Of a stretch of DNA of 23,458 bases, positions 1 to 7,668 are shown one piece after another. Under the pieces are notes generated by a model. That model was not told the origin of the DNA. It saw only the letters and a list, made by a program, of their open reading frames with translations, and did not search any database. The position numbers and the translations under genes were made by a program. The DNA comes from Bacillota bacterium. Lineage in GTDB: Bacteria > Bacillota > Clostridia > Christensenellales > Aristaeellaceae. How positions within the stretch are numbered: position 1 is the first letter of the stretch; every line of letters begins with the position of its first letter. Location of the stretch: positions 1 through 23,458 of the forward strand of contig JAEYPB010000039.1 in assembly GCA_023411175.1 (NCBI GenBank), read 5' to 3'.

Positions 1-228
1 CCCCCACGTTACGCGGGGGCGTTCAAGGCATCAAAAAACCCTGCGGCTTTTTCGATGCAAAGGAAAGAGCCTGCGTGCGCCTGAAATCCTCCGGGATTTC
101 CGGGCGTCGCACTGACCAAAGGTGTGATAGCGCCACCGGCATGCGTACTGGTGGCGCTATCCCATACCCGGCGTACACGCCGCCGGGCACGATTAAAACC
201 CTACGGGGCCTTTGTTGATGGTCTGACG
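1..228 (+). repeat. Structured interspersed repeat, copy A (tandem with B)
   Basis: This is the first of three diverged copies of a repeat of about 190-230 nt. The window edge cuts its left side. It begins with a GC hairpin (CCCCC..GTTACGCGGGGGCGTT) that recurs 228 nt later at 229-252. In order it holds an ACCCTGCGG motif in a T-rich context (31-52), a CCTGAAATCC..GGGATTTCCGGGCG segment (80-106), a perfect 12-bp stem with a 12-nt loop (126-137 with 150-161), a CCCGGCGTACACGCCGCCGGG hairpin (167-187), and a CGATTAAAACCCTACGGGG tail (190-207). The same modules occur in the same order in copies B and C. No protein is supported here; an open frame crossing both copies has no ribosome site and no family look. 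Confidence 0.75.
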
Positions 229-252
229 CCCCCGCGTTACGCGGGGGCGTTT
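226..252. terminator. GC-rich terminator-like hairpin between repeat copies
   Basis: An 11-bp perfect stem, ACGCCCCCGCG / CGCGGGGGCGT (226-236 with 240-250), has a TTA loop and a short T run on the plus strand. The truncated equivalent sits at 1-23. It may be an intrinsic terminator or simply the repeat's boundary hairpin. Confidence 0.5.
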
Positions 253-456
253 GGTATGGAAATCCCTACGGCTTTTCGACTGGAAGAGAAGGAACCTTAC
301 CCTGCGCCTGAACTCCTTCAGGATTTTCAGGCTGCACGCATCCCAAAGGTGCGGATGCTGCAAACGTGCCTGCCTGTCGGCGGCATCCCGTTCCCGGCAG
401 GCATGCAGCGGGAACAATCTAAGCCCAACGGGGACGGGCCGATGCTGCCTGCGGCT
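229..456 (+). repeat. Structured interspersed repeat, copy B
   Basis: This second tandem copy has the same module order as copy A but has diverged strongly. It shows the GC hairpin (229-252), AATCCCTACGGCTTTTCGA (261-279), GCGCCTGAACTCC..GGATTTTCAGGC (304-333), a hairpin GGATGCTG/CGGCATCC (353-360 with 381-388), then CCCGTTCCCGGCAGGCATGC (387-406) and an AACGGGG tail (427-433). The stem base pairs differ from copy A, but a hairpin is kept at the same place, so the structure appears better conserved than the sequence. The right edge abuts the terminator of the binding-protein gene and is uncertain. Confidence 0.65.
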
Positions 457-465
457 GCAAACATT

Positions 466-502
466 AAAGCGCCCCGCGCCTTTTACAAAGGCGCGGGGCG
501 CG
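466..502 (-). terminator. Intrinsic terminator of the binding-protein gene
   Basis: Arms of 15 bases (469-483 and 487-501, GCGCCCCGCGCCTTT and its complement) surround a 3-nt loop. On the minus strand the hairpin is followed by a T-rich stretch (TTTAATGTTT). It lies just after the stop codon at 519-521. Confidence 0.85.
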
Positions 503-518
503 GACTGTTGGCGGTAAA

Positions 519-2120
519 TCAGCCTTCGAACTTCGCGTATTCGAAGTAGATGTGGCCGATGGCGTTCTTGACGACACCCTTGAGCTCGGGCTTGATCAGG
601 TAGTCGTCCACCATGGTGTACATCGGCATGCCGGGCATCTGCTCGCAGATGTAGGCCTCGGCCGCGATCAGCGCCTTTTCACGCTCGGCGGGGTCGAGCA
701 GCATGCTGGCGTCGGAGATCATCTTGTCGTACACCGGGTCATCCCAGCCGTTCTCGGAGCAGTTGGAGCCGGTCACCCAGACCTTGAGGTTCGACGAGGG
801 ATCCAGGTAGTCGGTGGTGAAGCCGTTGCGGCCCACGGAGAAGTTACCGTTGGCCAGCTCATCCCAGTAGGTGGAGGACTCGTAGGTGGTGATGGTGTAC
901 TGGACGCCCAGGTTGCTCTTCCACATTTCGCCCAGGATCTGCGCCATCAGCTTCTGCTCGTCGTTGTTCTGGGCCACGATGTTGACGACCGGGAAGCCCG
1001 CGCCGCCCGCGTAGCCTGCGTCGGCCAGAAGGGACTGGGCCTTGGCCACGTCCTCAGCGAACATGTCGCCCGCGACGGAGCGGTAGGAGCCTTCGGTGGT
1101 CAGCGACGGCTGCGAGGACGGCACGAAGCCGTAGACCGGGGTCTCGCTGTTCAGGTTCAGCGCCGTCAGAACCGCCTTGCGGTCGATGGCAATGGAGAAG
1201 GCCTGGCGCACGCGCGGGTCGGAGAATTCCGGCAGCTTGCAGTTGAAGTCCCAGTACTGGATGCCGATGCGATCCTTCGGGATCAGCTGTTCGGTTCCGC
1301 CGTATTCCTTGCGGGCGTCGGCGTTCAGGTCGTCGGCCACGTTCAGGTCGTTGTTGTCATAGGCCACGAGCACCGCGCTGGAATCGGCGATGATGTAGTA
1401 GATGACCTCGTCGATCTGGACGGAGGCGGCGTCATAGTAGTTGGGGTTCTTGGACATGACCAGCTTGTCCAGGGAGGAATACTCGGTCAGCATGAACGCG
1501 CCGTTCGACACGTAGGTGGCGACGTTCTTCGTCCACGGGTCGCCCGCGGCCTCGACCACGGCCTGCTTCACCGGGCAGAACACGGTGGTGGCGGTCAGCG
1601 TCACGAACCAGGGCGCGTAGTAGGCGGTTTCGACGACCAGCGTCAGATCGTCCGTCGCCTTGACGCCCACGTCGTCGGCGGTGGCGGCGTTTTCGTTGTA
1701 CTCCTTGCCGTTCTTGAGCACCCACAGGTCGCTGGCGGAGCCGGAGGCGACTTCGGGGTTCAGCACGCGCTTCCAGGAGTATTCAAAGTCCTTCGCGGTC
1801 AAGTCGCTGCCGTCGGACCATTTGAGGCCCTTCTTCAGCGTGAAGGTGTAGGTCATCCCGTCTTCCGAGACGGCGACGCTCTCCGCGCAGGCGGGGATGA
1901 AGCTCTGGCCGTCGGGACCCAGCTTGTACAGGCCCTGGAACAGGTTCTGAAGCACGATGGACGAGCGGGAATAGCTATTCAGCGTGGGGTCCATCTGCTG
2001 CGGATCGTCCGAGATGGAGTACTTGACGACCTTCTTCTCCTCCGCGAAAGCGCCTGTCTGCACAAGGCAAAGGCCCGCCATCAGCGTCAGAACCAGAAGC
2101 AATGCGACCGTCTTCTTCAT
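519..2120 (-). CDS. oppA: Peptide ABC transporter substrate-binding protein (OppA/DppA family, SBP_bac_5)
   Basis: This is the extracellular solute receptor of a peptide importer; it hands oligopeptides or dipeptides to the permease pair encoded divergently. The 533-aa length is normal for OppA. The family look includes DPQQMDPTLNSYS near the start, TYTFTLKKGLKWSDG and FEYSWKRVLNPE around residues 90-125, FSDPRVRQAFSIAIDRKAV in the middle, and a C-terminal MPGMPMYTMVDDYLIKPEL. The signal peptide spans residues 1-26 and ends GAFA|EE, which fits signal peptidase I. Cys18 lies in MAGLC, which is not a good lipobox because Leu is at -1, so lipid anchoring is doubtful. The start is fixed by GGGAGG 8 nt upstream. 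The gene has a consensus-like promoter and its own terminator. Opp versus Dpp specificity cannot be told from sequence. Confidence 0.93.
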   Translation of the reverse strand: MKKTVALLLVLTLMAGLCLVQTGAFAEEKKVVKYSISDDPQQMDPTLNSYSRSSIVLQNLFQGLYKLGPDGQSFIPACAESVAVSEDGMTYTFTLKKGLKWSDGSDLTAKDFEYSWKRVLNPEVASGSASDLWVLKNGKEYNENAATADDVGVKATDDLTLVVETAYYAPWFVTLTATTVFCPVKQAVVEAAGDPWTKNVATYVSNGAFMLTEYSSLDKLVMSKNPNYYDAASVQIDEVIYYIIADSSAVLVAYDNNDLNVADDLNADARKEYGGTEQLIPKDRIGIQYWDFNCKLPEFSDPRVRQAFSIAIDRKAVLTALNLNSETPVYGFVPSSQPSLTTEGSYRSVAGDMFAEDVAKAQSLLADAGYAGGAGFPVVNIVAQNNDEQKLMAQILGEMWKSNLGVQYTITTYESSTYWDELANGNFSVGRNGFTTDYLDPSSNLKVWVTGSNCSENGWDDPVYDKMISDASMLLDPAEREKALIAAEAYICEQMPGMPMYTMVDDYLIKPELKGVVKNAIGHIYFEYAKFEG

Positions 2121-2160
2121 GGAACTTCCTCCCGAATCAATTATTCCTAGGTTGTATTAA

Positions 2161-2189
2161 ATCTTAGCAGAGCATGCAGTTTTCGTCAA
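2161..2189 (-). promoter_or_regulatory. Promoter of the binding-protein gene
   Basis: On the minus strand, TTGACG (2184-2189) and TAAGAT (2161-2166) are separated by exactly 17 bp, giving a sigma-A-type promoter about 40 nt from the start codon. Confidence 0.8.
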
Positions 2190-2241
2190 GCGCGGCTTGC
2201 AAGAATGCCATTACACTTAACATGGGACTGCATAAATTGAA

Positions 2242-2267
2242 TTTTTACACAGCGGAGGATGTAAAAA
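2242..2267. promoter_or_regulatory. Palindrome between the divergent opp promoters (operator candidate)
   Basis: A perfect 8-bp inverted repeat, TTTTTACA / TGTAAAAA (2242-2249 and 2260-2267), has a 10-nt spacer. It lies between the two divergent -35 boxes and ends 14 bp before the permease -35, a usual place for an activator or dual regulator site. The binding protein is unknown. Confidence 0.5.
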
Positions 2268-2281
2268 GGCGCGCTTTTCCT

Positions 2282-2310
2282 TTGCATTTTCCCGGCGTAT
2301 GGAGTAAAAT
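2282..2310 (+). promoter_or_regulatory. Promoter of the opp permease/ATPase operon
   Basis: TTGCAT (2282-2287), a 17-bp spacer and TAAAAT (2305-2310) put the transcript start near 2317, leaving a leader of about 80 nt before the first gene. Confidence 0.7.
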
Positions 2311-2329
2311 ACAATGTAAATCCATGCAC

Positions 2330-2368
2330 GCATGCGCGGTACGCACCTGCGGCGCATGCTCGTTTTAT
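2330..2368 (+). promoter_or_regulatory. Leader hairpin with trailing T-rich stretch (possible attenuator)
   Basis: GCATGCGC (2330-2337) pairs with GCGCATGC (2352-2359), and TCGTTTTAT follows. The structure lies inside the predicted 5' leader of the permease operon. It resembles a weak intrinsic terminator, but no alternative antiterminator fold was identified. Confidence 0.35.
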
Positions 2369-2399
2369 ATTCCGGAATGTTCTTGTGCGGGGGGATTCC

Positions 2400-3329
2400 A
2401 TGACAAAGTACATTCTCAAGCGCCTGCTTGCGGGGGTATTGACCATCGTGGTGCTGATAACGGTCGCGTTTTTTCTGATGCACGCGATGCCGGGCAGCCC
2501 CTTCAGCCAGGAGGAACAGAAGAAGCTGACCGCGGAAGGGCTCGCCAGGCTCGAGGCCAAGTACGGGCTGGACAAGCCCGTGTGGGAACAGTACCTGACC
2601 TATTGGAAGGGCCTTTTGAATTTTGACTTTGGCAATTCCTTCAAAAAGCCGGATACAACCGTCAATGAAATCATCTTCGCGCATTTCCCCGTGTCGGCCC
2701 AGGTGGGCGGCATCGCGGTGGTGGCGTCGCTTCTCATCGGCATCCCGCTGGGCATCGCCGCGGCGCTGAACCGCGGGCGCGGCATGGACTGGTTTTCGAT
2801 GGTGTTCGCAACGGTGGGCATCTCCGCGCCGGTGTTCGTCATTTCCGTGCTTCTGATGTACCTGTTCTGCGGCGTGTTCCCGATTTTCCCCAACTTCGGC
2901 CTCAACAGCTGGAAGAGCTACATCCTGCCCGTGGCCTGCCTGACGTTCAACCCCATCGCCTACATCGCGCGGCAGACCAGGTCCTCCATGCTGGAGGCGA
3001 TGGAGCAGGACTACGTGCGCACCGCCCGCGCCAAGGGCGTGACGGAGTTCTGGGTGGTGGTCAAGCACGCGCTGAAAAACGCGCTGATGCCGGTGGTCAC
3101 CTACCTGGGCCCGCTGGTGGCGGGGCTGCTCACCGGCTCCTTCATCGTGGAGCGGCTGTTTTCGATCTCCGGCATCGGGCGCTACTTCGTCCAGTCCATT
3201 TCCGACCGGGACTACACGATGATCATGGGCATCACCATCTTCTTCGGCGTGTTCGTGGTGGTGTGCAATCTGGTCGTGGACGTGCTTCTGGCCGTGATCG
3301 ACCCGCGGGTGAAGCTGAGCGGCAAATGA
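2400..3329 (+). CDS. oppB: Peptide ABC transporter permease (OppB/DppB)
   Basis: This is the first of two inner-membrane permeases of the peptide importer. The protein has 309 aa, the usual size. The N-terminus MTKYILKRLLAGVLTIVVL is the classic OppB/DppB start, a short basic stretch running into membrane helix 1. Further hydrophobic helices follow, beginning near residues 100, 135, 170, 230 and 280. The ABC-coupling (EAA) loop is visible as DYVRTARAKGV..FWVVVKHALKNALMPVVT around residues 200-240. The ATG at 2400 is preferred over the in-frame GTG at 2385 because GGGGGG lies just before it and because protein similarity begins there. It is the first gene of a four-gene plus-strand operon. Confidence 0.93.
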   Translation: MTKYILKRLLAGVLTIVVLITVAFFLMHAMPGSPFSQEEQKKLTAEGLARLEAKYGLDKPVWEQYLTYWKGLLNFDFGNSFKKPDTTVNEIIFAHFPVSAQVGGIAVVASLLIGIPLGIAAALNRGRGMDWFSMVFATVGISAPVFVISVLLMYLFCGVFPIFPNFGLNSWKSYILPVACLTFNPIAYIARQTRSSMLEAMEQDYVRTARAKGVTEFWVVVKHALKNALMPVVTYLGPLVAGLLTGSFIVERLFSISGIGRYFVQSISDRDYTMIMGITIFFGVFVVVCNLVVDVLLAVIDPRVKLSGK

Positions 3330-3399
3330 TCCCGTCGCCGCTTTTCGCGCGGCAGGGTTATACGTATACATCCAGAACCTTTCCGGGAGGCGTAGTGTA

Positions 3400-4392
3400 T
3401 TGAGAAGGACGAGAACCGTCGCCTTTGAGCCGATCCCCGAGGGATCGCTTTCAAGGCGCATCAGCCGGGACGATTACGCGGCGCTGGACGGGGCGCTGTT
3501 TACCCCCGACGGGCAGGACGCCGGCGGCGCGGAGGCGGTCGTGCGCCCCTCCACGACCTACTGGCACGACGTGTGGCAGCGCTTCCGCAAGGACCCGCTG
3601 GCGCTCTTCGGCCTCGTCGTGATCGCGGTCATGAGCGTCGCCTGCGTCTTCGTGCCGATGTTTTCGCCCTACACCTACTCGGGCATGGATCTTGCCAACA
3701 TGAACGCCAACCCCAGCTGGCAACATTTGTGCGGCACCGACCAGATGGGGCGGGACCTCTTCATCCGCATTATGTACGGCGCCAGAATCTCCATCACCAT
3801 CGGCCTCGTGGCGGCGGCGATCAACTTTGTGATCGGGGTGCTCTACGGCGGCGTCGCCGGTTACCTGGGCGGCAAGGTCGACATGGTGATGATGCGCGTC
3901 GTGGACATCCTGATCAGCCTGCCCAGCATGCTCTACATCGTGCTGATCATGCTGGTTCTGGGCTCCAGCGTGGTGTCGGTGGTCATCGCGCTGTGCTTCA
4001 CCTCGTGGATCGGCACCGCCCGGGTGGTCCGCAGCGAGGTCATGCACCTGAAGCATTCCGAGTATGTGCTGGCCGCCCGGCTCTCCGGCGCGAAGCTCTG
4101 GGACATTCTGGTCACCCACCTGATCCCGAACGCGATGGGTCCCATCATCGTCTCCACCGCGTTTCTGATCCCCAACGCCATTTTCTCCGAGGCGTTCTTG
4201 TCGTTCCTGGGCATCGGCATTCAGGCGCCGATGGCCAGCTGGGGCACGCTGGCCAACGACGCAAGGTCCACGCTGTTAGCCTATCCCCATCAGATGATCT
4301 TCCCGGTGCTGGCGGTCTGCGTCACCATGTTTTCGTTCAACTTCATCGGCGACGGCTTGCGCGACGCGCTCGACCCGCGCCTGAAAAAATAG
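3400..4392 (+). CDS. oppC: Peptide ABC transporter permease (OppC/DppC)
   Basis: This is the second permease of the importer, pairing with OppB to form the channel. It has 330 aa. A hydrophilic N-terminal part of about 65 residues precedes helix 1 (LALFGLVVIAVMSVACVFV), longer than in many OppC. The GTDQMGRDLFIRIMYGARIS motif is typical of OppC/DppC. The coupling loop reads SEYVLAARLSGAKLWDILV..LIPNA. The protein ends DGLRDALDPRLKK, as is usual. TTG is the only workable start: GGGAGG lies 9 nt upstream, and a nearby GTG frame stops at once. The 70-nt gap after oppB holds a small hairpin (GCCGC/GCGGC) and the palindrome TATACGTATA (3359-3368). Confidence 0.92.
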   Translation: MRRTRTVAFEPIPEGSLSRRISRDDYAALDGALFTPDGQDAGGAEAVVRPSTTYWHDVWQRFRKDPLALFGLVVIAVMSVACVFVPMFSPYTYSGMDLANMNANPSWQHLCGTDQMGRDLFIRIMYGARISITIGLVAAAINFVIGVLYGGVAGYLGGKVDMVMMRVVDILISLPSMLYIVLIMLVLGSSVVSVVIALCFTSWIGTARVVRSEVMHLKHSEYVLAARLSGAKLWDILVTHLIPNAMGPIIVSTAFLIPNAIFSEAFLSFLGIGIQAPMASWGTLANDARSTLLAYPHQMIFPVLAVCVTMFSFNFIGDGLRDALDPRLKK

Positions 4393-4404
4393 CGGGAGGC
4401 GCCC

Positions 4405-5400
4405 ATGTCAAGACTTCTGGAGGTCAAAAACCTGACCACGAACTTCCACATCAGCGTCGGCTGCGTGCAGGCGGTGCGGGGGGTATCCTTCCACCTGGAC
4501 CACGGCGAATCGCTGGGCATCGTGGGGGAGTCCGGCTCCGGCAAGAGCGTCACGATGCTGTCGGTGATGGGGCTGTTGCCCGCCTATTCCGAGGTGAGCG
4601 CCGACTTTATCCGCTTTGACGGCAGGGAAATGCTGGGGATGGACGCTTCCGAGTTTCGGAAGATCCGCGGCGGCGACATCGGCATGATCTTTCAGGACCC
4701 GATGACCAGCCTGAACCCCCTCTACACCGTCGAAAACCAGCTGACGGAGCCGCTGCGCATTCACCGGGGCATGAAAAAGGCCGAGGCGCGGCAAAAGGCG
4801 CTGGAGCTCCTTAAAAAAGTTGAGATTCCGAACCCGGAGCAGCGGCTCGGGCAGTACCCTCACGAGTTCTCCGGCGGCATGCGCCAGCGGGTGATGATCG
4901 CGATGGCGGTGGCCTGCCAGCCCAAGCTGGTCATCGCGGACGAGCCCACCACGGCGCTGGACGTCACCATCCAGGCGCAGGTGCTGGACCTTCTGGAGCA
5001 CCTGAAGAACGAGACCAACACCTCCGTCGTGATGATCACCCACGACCTGGGCGTCATCGCCACCATGTGCCGGCGCATTCTGGTCATGTACGGCGGCATC
5101 GTCTGCGAGCAGGGCACCGCCCGGGAGATCTTTTACGAGCCGAAGCACCCCTACACCTGGGGCCTCCTGCACTCGATCCCCAAAATCACTGAGCACAAGC
5201 GCGAAAAACTGATCCCCATCGACGGCACGCCGCCGGATATGCTCAGGCCGCCCAAGGGCTGCCCCTTCGCGCCGCGCTGTCCTTACCAGATGCCCGTCTG
5301 CCGGGAATACCTTGCGCCGGAGACGGCCATGAGCGATACCCACGCCGTCGCCTGCCACCTGATGCATCCCAAGGCGCCGAAGATCGAAAGGGGGATGTGA
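4405..5400 (+). CDS. oppD: Peptide ABC transporter ATPase (OppD/DppD)
   Basis: This is a cytoplasmic ATPase that powers peptide import together with OppF. It has 331 aa. Visible motifs are Walker A GESGSGKS (41-48), Q-loop Gln97, signature SGGMR (156-160), Walker B LVIADE (175-180), and the switch His in ITHDLG. The C-terminal oligopeptide domain (oligo_HPY) has four cysteines in GCPFAPRCPYQMPVC and AVACHL. Such cysteines bind a [4Fe-4S] cluster in some DppD proteins; this is inferred here. GGGAGG precedes the ATG, and only 12 nt separate it from oppC. The stop is followed by one base before oppF starts, so translation is coupled. Confidence 0.94.
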   Translation: MSRLLEVKNLTTNFHISVGCVQAVRGVSFHLDHGESLGIVGESGSGKSVTMLSVMGLLPAYSEVSADFIRFDGREMLGMDASEFRKIRGGDIGMIFQDPMTSLNPLYTVENQLTEPLRIHRGMKKAEARQKALELLKKVEIPNPEQRLGQYPHEFSGGMRQRVMIAMAVACQPKLVIADEPTTALDVTIQAQVLDLLEHLKNETNTSVVMITHDLGVIATMCRRILVMYGGIVCEQGTAREIFYEPKHPYTWGLLHSIPKITEHKREKLIPIDGTPPDMLRPPKGCPFAPRCPYQMPVCREYLAPETAMSDTHAVACHLMHPKAPKIERGM

Positions 5401-5401
5401 C

Positions 5402-6370
5402 ATGGCGGCGAAACCTCTGATCGAGGCGAAGAATCTCAAGATGTACTTCCCCATCGGCAACGCGCTGTTTGGGAAGCGCAAGCTCTTAAAGGCCGTGGAC
5501 GACGTGAGCCTCGCCCTCTACCCCGGCGAGACCTTCGGCCTCGTGGGCGAGTCCGGCTGCGGCAAGACCACGGTAGGACGCACGCTGGTCCGGCTCTATG
5601 AGCCGACGGCGGGGCAGATCCTCTTCGGCGGCGCGGACATCGCGTCGCTCTCCGAAAACGAAGTGCTGCCCTACCGGCGGCGTATGCAGATGATCTTTCA
5701 GGACCCCTACGCGTCGCTCAACCCGCGCATGACCGTCTCCACCATCGTGGCGGAGCCGCTGAAGTACCAGGGCGCAGACCCCAAGGAGATCGCAGACCGC
5801 GTGCGCGAGCTGATCGAGCAGGTGGGCCTCAAGGAGGATCACCTGAACCGCTACCCCCACGAATTCTCCGGCGGGCAGCGCCAGCGCATCGGCATCGCCC
5901 GGGCCCTCGCCGGCCGGCCGGACTTCATCGTGTGCGACGAGCCCATCTCCGCGCTGGACGTGTCCATCCAGGCGCAGATCATCAACATGCTGGAGGAACT
6001 TCAGGAGAAGCTGGGCGTCACGTACCTGTTCGTATCCCACGACCTTTCGATGGTTCGCCACATCTCTCACCGCGTGGCGGTGATGTATCTGGGGCATATT
6101 GTTGAGATGGCGCAGGTCGACGAGCTGTACGCCAACATGCAGCACCCCTACACCAAGGCGCTGATGAGCGCCGTGCCCATCGCCGACCCGGAGGAGGCTT
6201 CGAAGGCCCGCCGGATCGTGCTGCAGGGCGATGTGCCCGCGCCCATCGACCCGCCCTCGGGCTGCGCGTTCCGCACCCGATGCCCCCTCGCGTGCGCAAA
6301 GTGCGCGGAGGAGCCGCCGGTTCTCAAGGACTTCGGCGGCGGGCACTTCGTGGCGTGCCACAAGGTGTGA
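5402..6370 (+). CDS. oppF: Peptide ABC transporter ATPase (OppF/DppF)
   Basis: This is the second ATPase of the heteromeric NBD pair. It has 322 aa. It shows Walker A GESGCGKT (49-56), MIFQDPYASLNPRMTV with the Q-loop, signature SGGQRQR, FIVCDEPISALDVSIQAQI for Walker B, and VSHDLSMVRHISHRV with the switch His. The FPIGNALFGKRKLLKAVDDV stretch before Walker A is typical of OppF/DppF. The C-terminal oligo_HPY domain again carries clustered cysteines (GCAFRTRCPLACAKC, ACHKV). It starts one base after the oppD stop, with AGGGGG upstream. It is the last gene of the operon, and terminator-like hairpins follow. Confidence 0.94.
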   Translation: MAAKPLIEAKNLKMYFPIGNALFGKRKLLKAVDDVSLALYPGETFGLVGESGCGKTTVGRTLVRLYEPTAGQILFGGADIASLSENEVLPYRRRMQMIFQDPYASLNPRMTVSTIVAEPLKYQGADPKEIADRVRELIEQVGLKEDHLNRYPHEFSGGQRQRIGIARALAGRPDFIVCDEPISALDVSIQAQIINMLEELQEKLGVTYLFVSHDLSMVRHISHRVAVMYLGHIVEMAQVDELYANMQHPYTKALMSAVPIADPEEASKARRIVLQGDVPAPIDPPSGCAFRTRCPLACAKCAEEPPVLKDFGGGHFVACHKV

Positions 6371-6371
6371 C

Positions 6372-6402
6372 GGGTGGGTTGATGATCCCGCCAGCTTTTT
6401 AA
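6372..6402 (+). terminator. Intrinsic terminator after oppF
   Basis: GGTGGG pairs with CCCGCC (one G-T pair) around an 8-nt loop, followed by AGCTTTTT. It starts directly after the oppF stop codon. Confidence 0.6.
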
Positions 6403-6424
6403 CGCCGGGGATTATTGGAAAGCG

Positions 6425-6462
6425 CCGCGGGTCGGAGCAGTTTACAAAGCCCTGCGGTTTTT
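6425..6462 (+). terminator. Second terminator-like hairpin, resembling the edge of the repeat family
   Basis: CCGCGGG (6425-6431) pairs with CCC-T-GCGG (6450-6457, one bulged base), and five T follow. The segment ACAAAGCCCTGCGGTTTTTG resembles the left module of repeat copy A (CAAAAAACCCTGCGGCTTTT), so it may be a decayed fragment of that element. The TTGACG at 6461-6466 could be a -35 for alr, but no good -10 follows at the right spacing. Confidence 0.4.
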
Positions 6463-6511
6463 GACGCGCGCGCAACGAATGTTTGAAAGAATGTGCGGTC
6501 GGGGTGTCTTG

Positions 6512-7666
6512 ATGGAGCATTTGATGACGTATGAGGAAGCGACCGCCCGCTGCTGGCTGGAGGTCGATCTGGACGCGATCCGGGAAAACTACCGTTCCTC
6601 CGCCCGTCTGGTGGGGGAGAAGGTTCGGGTGATCCCCGTTCTGAAGGCCAACGCCTACGGGATGGGCGTTAAAGAAGTGGGCGGACTCCTCGCGGCGGAG
6701 GGGGCCGACCTCTTCGCCGTCGCCACGGGCGACGAGGCCGAGCAGCTGCGCTCCGCGCTGCCCGAGGGCGCGCGGGTTCTGACGATGGGCCTTGTGGGCA
6801 GGCGGCAGATGGCGCGGCTGATCGCCGGAGGCATGCCGCTGACGCTCTTTTCCGAAAAGCAGGGGCTGGAGATGGTGGAAGCCGCAAGGGAAGCCGGGCG
6901 GGCGGCGCAGGTGCACGTCAAGGTGGATACCGGGCTTCACCGGCTGGGGCTTGAACCGGAGACGGCGGCGGAAACCGTGCGGGCGCTCGTTGAAACCGGA
7001 CTCATTCGGGTGGAGGGGCTGTTTACCCACCTGGGCATCCACACGGCGGAGATGGACGCGCGCCAGACTGCGGCGCTTCGACGGGTGCGGGCGGAACTTC
7101 GCGCCGTGGGCGTCGTGGTGCCCATCACCCACGCGGTGGATTCCATCGGCATGGCGCGCTACCCGGAGGACCACATGGACGCGGCACGGGTCGGCGCATG
7201 GCTGTATGGCGTGACGCCCTCCCGCTACGACCGCCCGGAATTGTGCCGGAATGTGGCGCGCTTCAAGGCGCGGGTCTCCCAGGTGCGCCTGGTCCGAAAG
7301 GGCGAGCTGGTGGGCTATGACGACGACCACCCGCTGAAGGAGGACGCGCTGATCGCCACCATTTCCGCCGGATACGTGGACGGATTTCCGAGGCTCGCCC
7401 ACGGCTGCGACATCGAGATTCGCGGTGCGCGGGCGAAGATGGTTGGCATCGCCTGCATGGATCAATTGATGGCGGATGCCTCCGGCATCCCGGGCGTCTC
7501 GGAGGGGGACGAGGTTACCTTCGTCGGCGGGATTATTTCGGTGCGCGAATACGCCGAAGCGGCGAGCCTCAACCGCAACGAGGCATGGGCGCGGATCGGC
7601 CGCAGGGTGCCGCGCGTGTACTTTGAGAGCGGCAAGCCCGTGCGCGTGAGCGCGGAGGTGTTCTAG
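6512..7666 (+). CDS. alr: Alanine racemase (PLP-dependent, fold type III)
   Basis: It interconverts L- and D-alanine, supplying D-Ala for peptidoglycan or letting D-Ala be used. From 6512 it has 384 aa, normal for Alr. The PLP lysine is Lys45 in LKANAYGMG. The barrel motifs VHVKVDTGLHRLGL and GLFTHLGIHTAE are present. The second catalytic base fits Tyr269 in GELVGYDDDHPL, followed by ISAGYVDGFPRL and IACMDQLMADAS, all typical of the family. The start is uncertain: ATG 6512 (GGGG 7 nt upstream) and ATG 6524 (GGAG upstream) are both possible, and in-frame codons further up add poorly conserved sequence. The M20 gene starts two bases after its stop, so the two are coupled. A broad-specificity amino-acid racemase cannot be excluded. 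Confidence 0.9.
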   Translation: MEHLMTYEEATARCWLEVDLDAIRENYRSSARLVGEKVRVIPVLKANAYGMGVKEVGGLLAAEGADLFAVATGDEAEQLRSALPEGARVLTMGLVGRRQMARLIAGGMPLTLFSEKQGLEMVEAAREAGRAAQVHVKVDTGLHRLGLEPETAAETVRALVETGLIRVEGLFTHLGIHTAEMDARQTAALRRVRAELRAVGVVVPITHAVDSIGMARYPEDHMDAARVGAWLYGVTPSRYDRPELCRNVARFKARVSQVRLVRKGELVGYDDDHPLKEDALIATISAGYVDGFPRLAHGCDIEIRGARAKMVGIACMDQLMADASGIPGVSEGDEVTFVGGIISVREYAEAASLNRNEAWARIGRRVPRVYFESGKPVRVSAEVF

Positions 7667-7668
7667 CG

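Noticed and set aside
1..456. CRISPR array
   Set aside because: The period is 228 nt with diverged, hairpin-rich units; there are no short identical repeats or unique spacers, and no cas genes.
124..549. Open frame across the repeat copies at the window start
   Set aside because: It has no ribosome site, runs over hairpins of the repeats and a terminator, and has no family look.
552..2150. 532-aa open frame on the plus strand, antisense to the binding-protein gene
   Set aside because: It is a high-GC mirror frame of a clearly real gene; its product is a low-complexity Val/Gly/His/Asp-rich string with no domain and no ribosome site.
5486..7465. 659-aa open frame on the minus strand across oppF and alr
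   Set aside because: It spans two real genes and the spacer between them on the other strand; composition is His/Arg/Gly-rich and matches no family.
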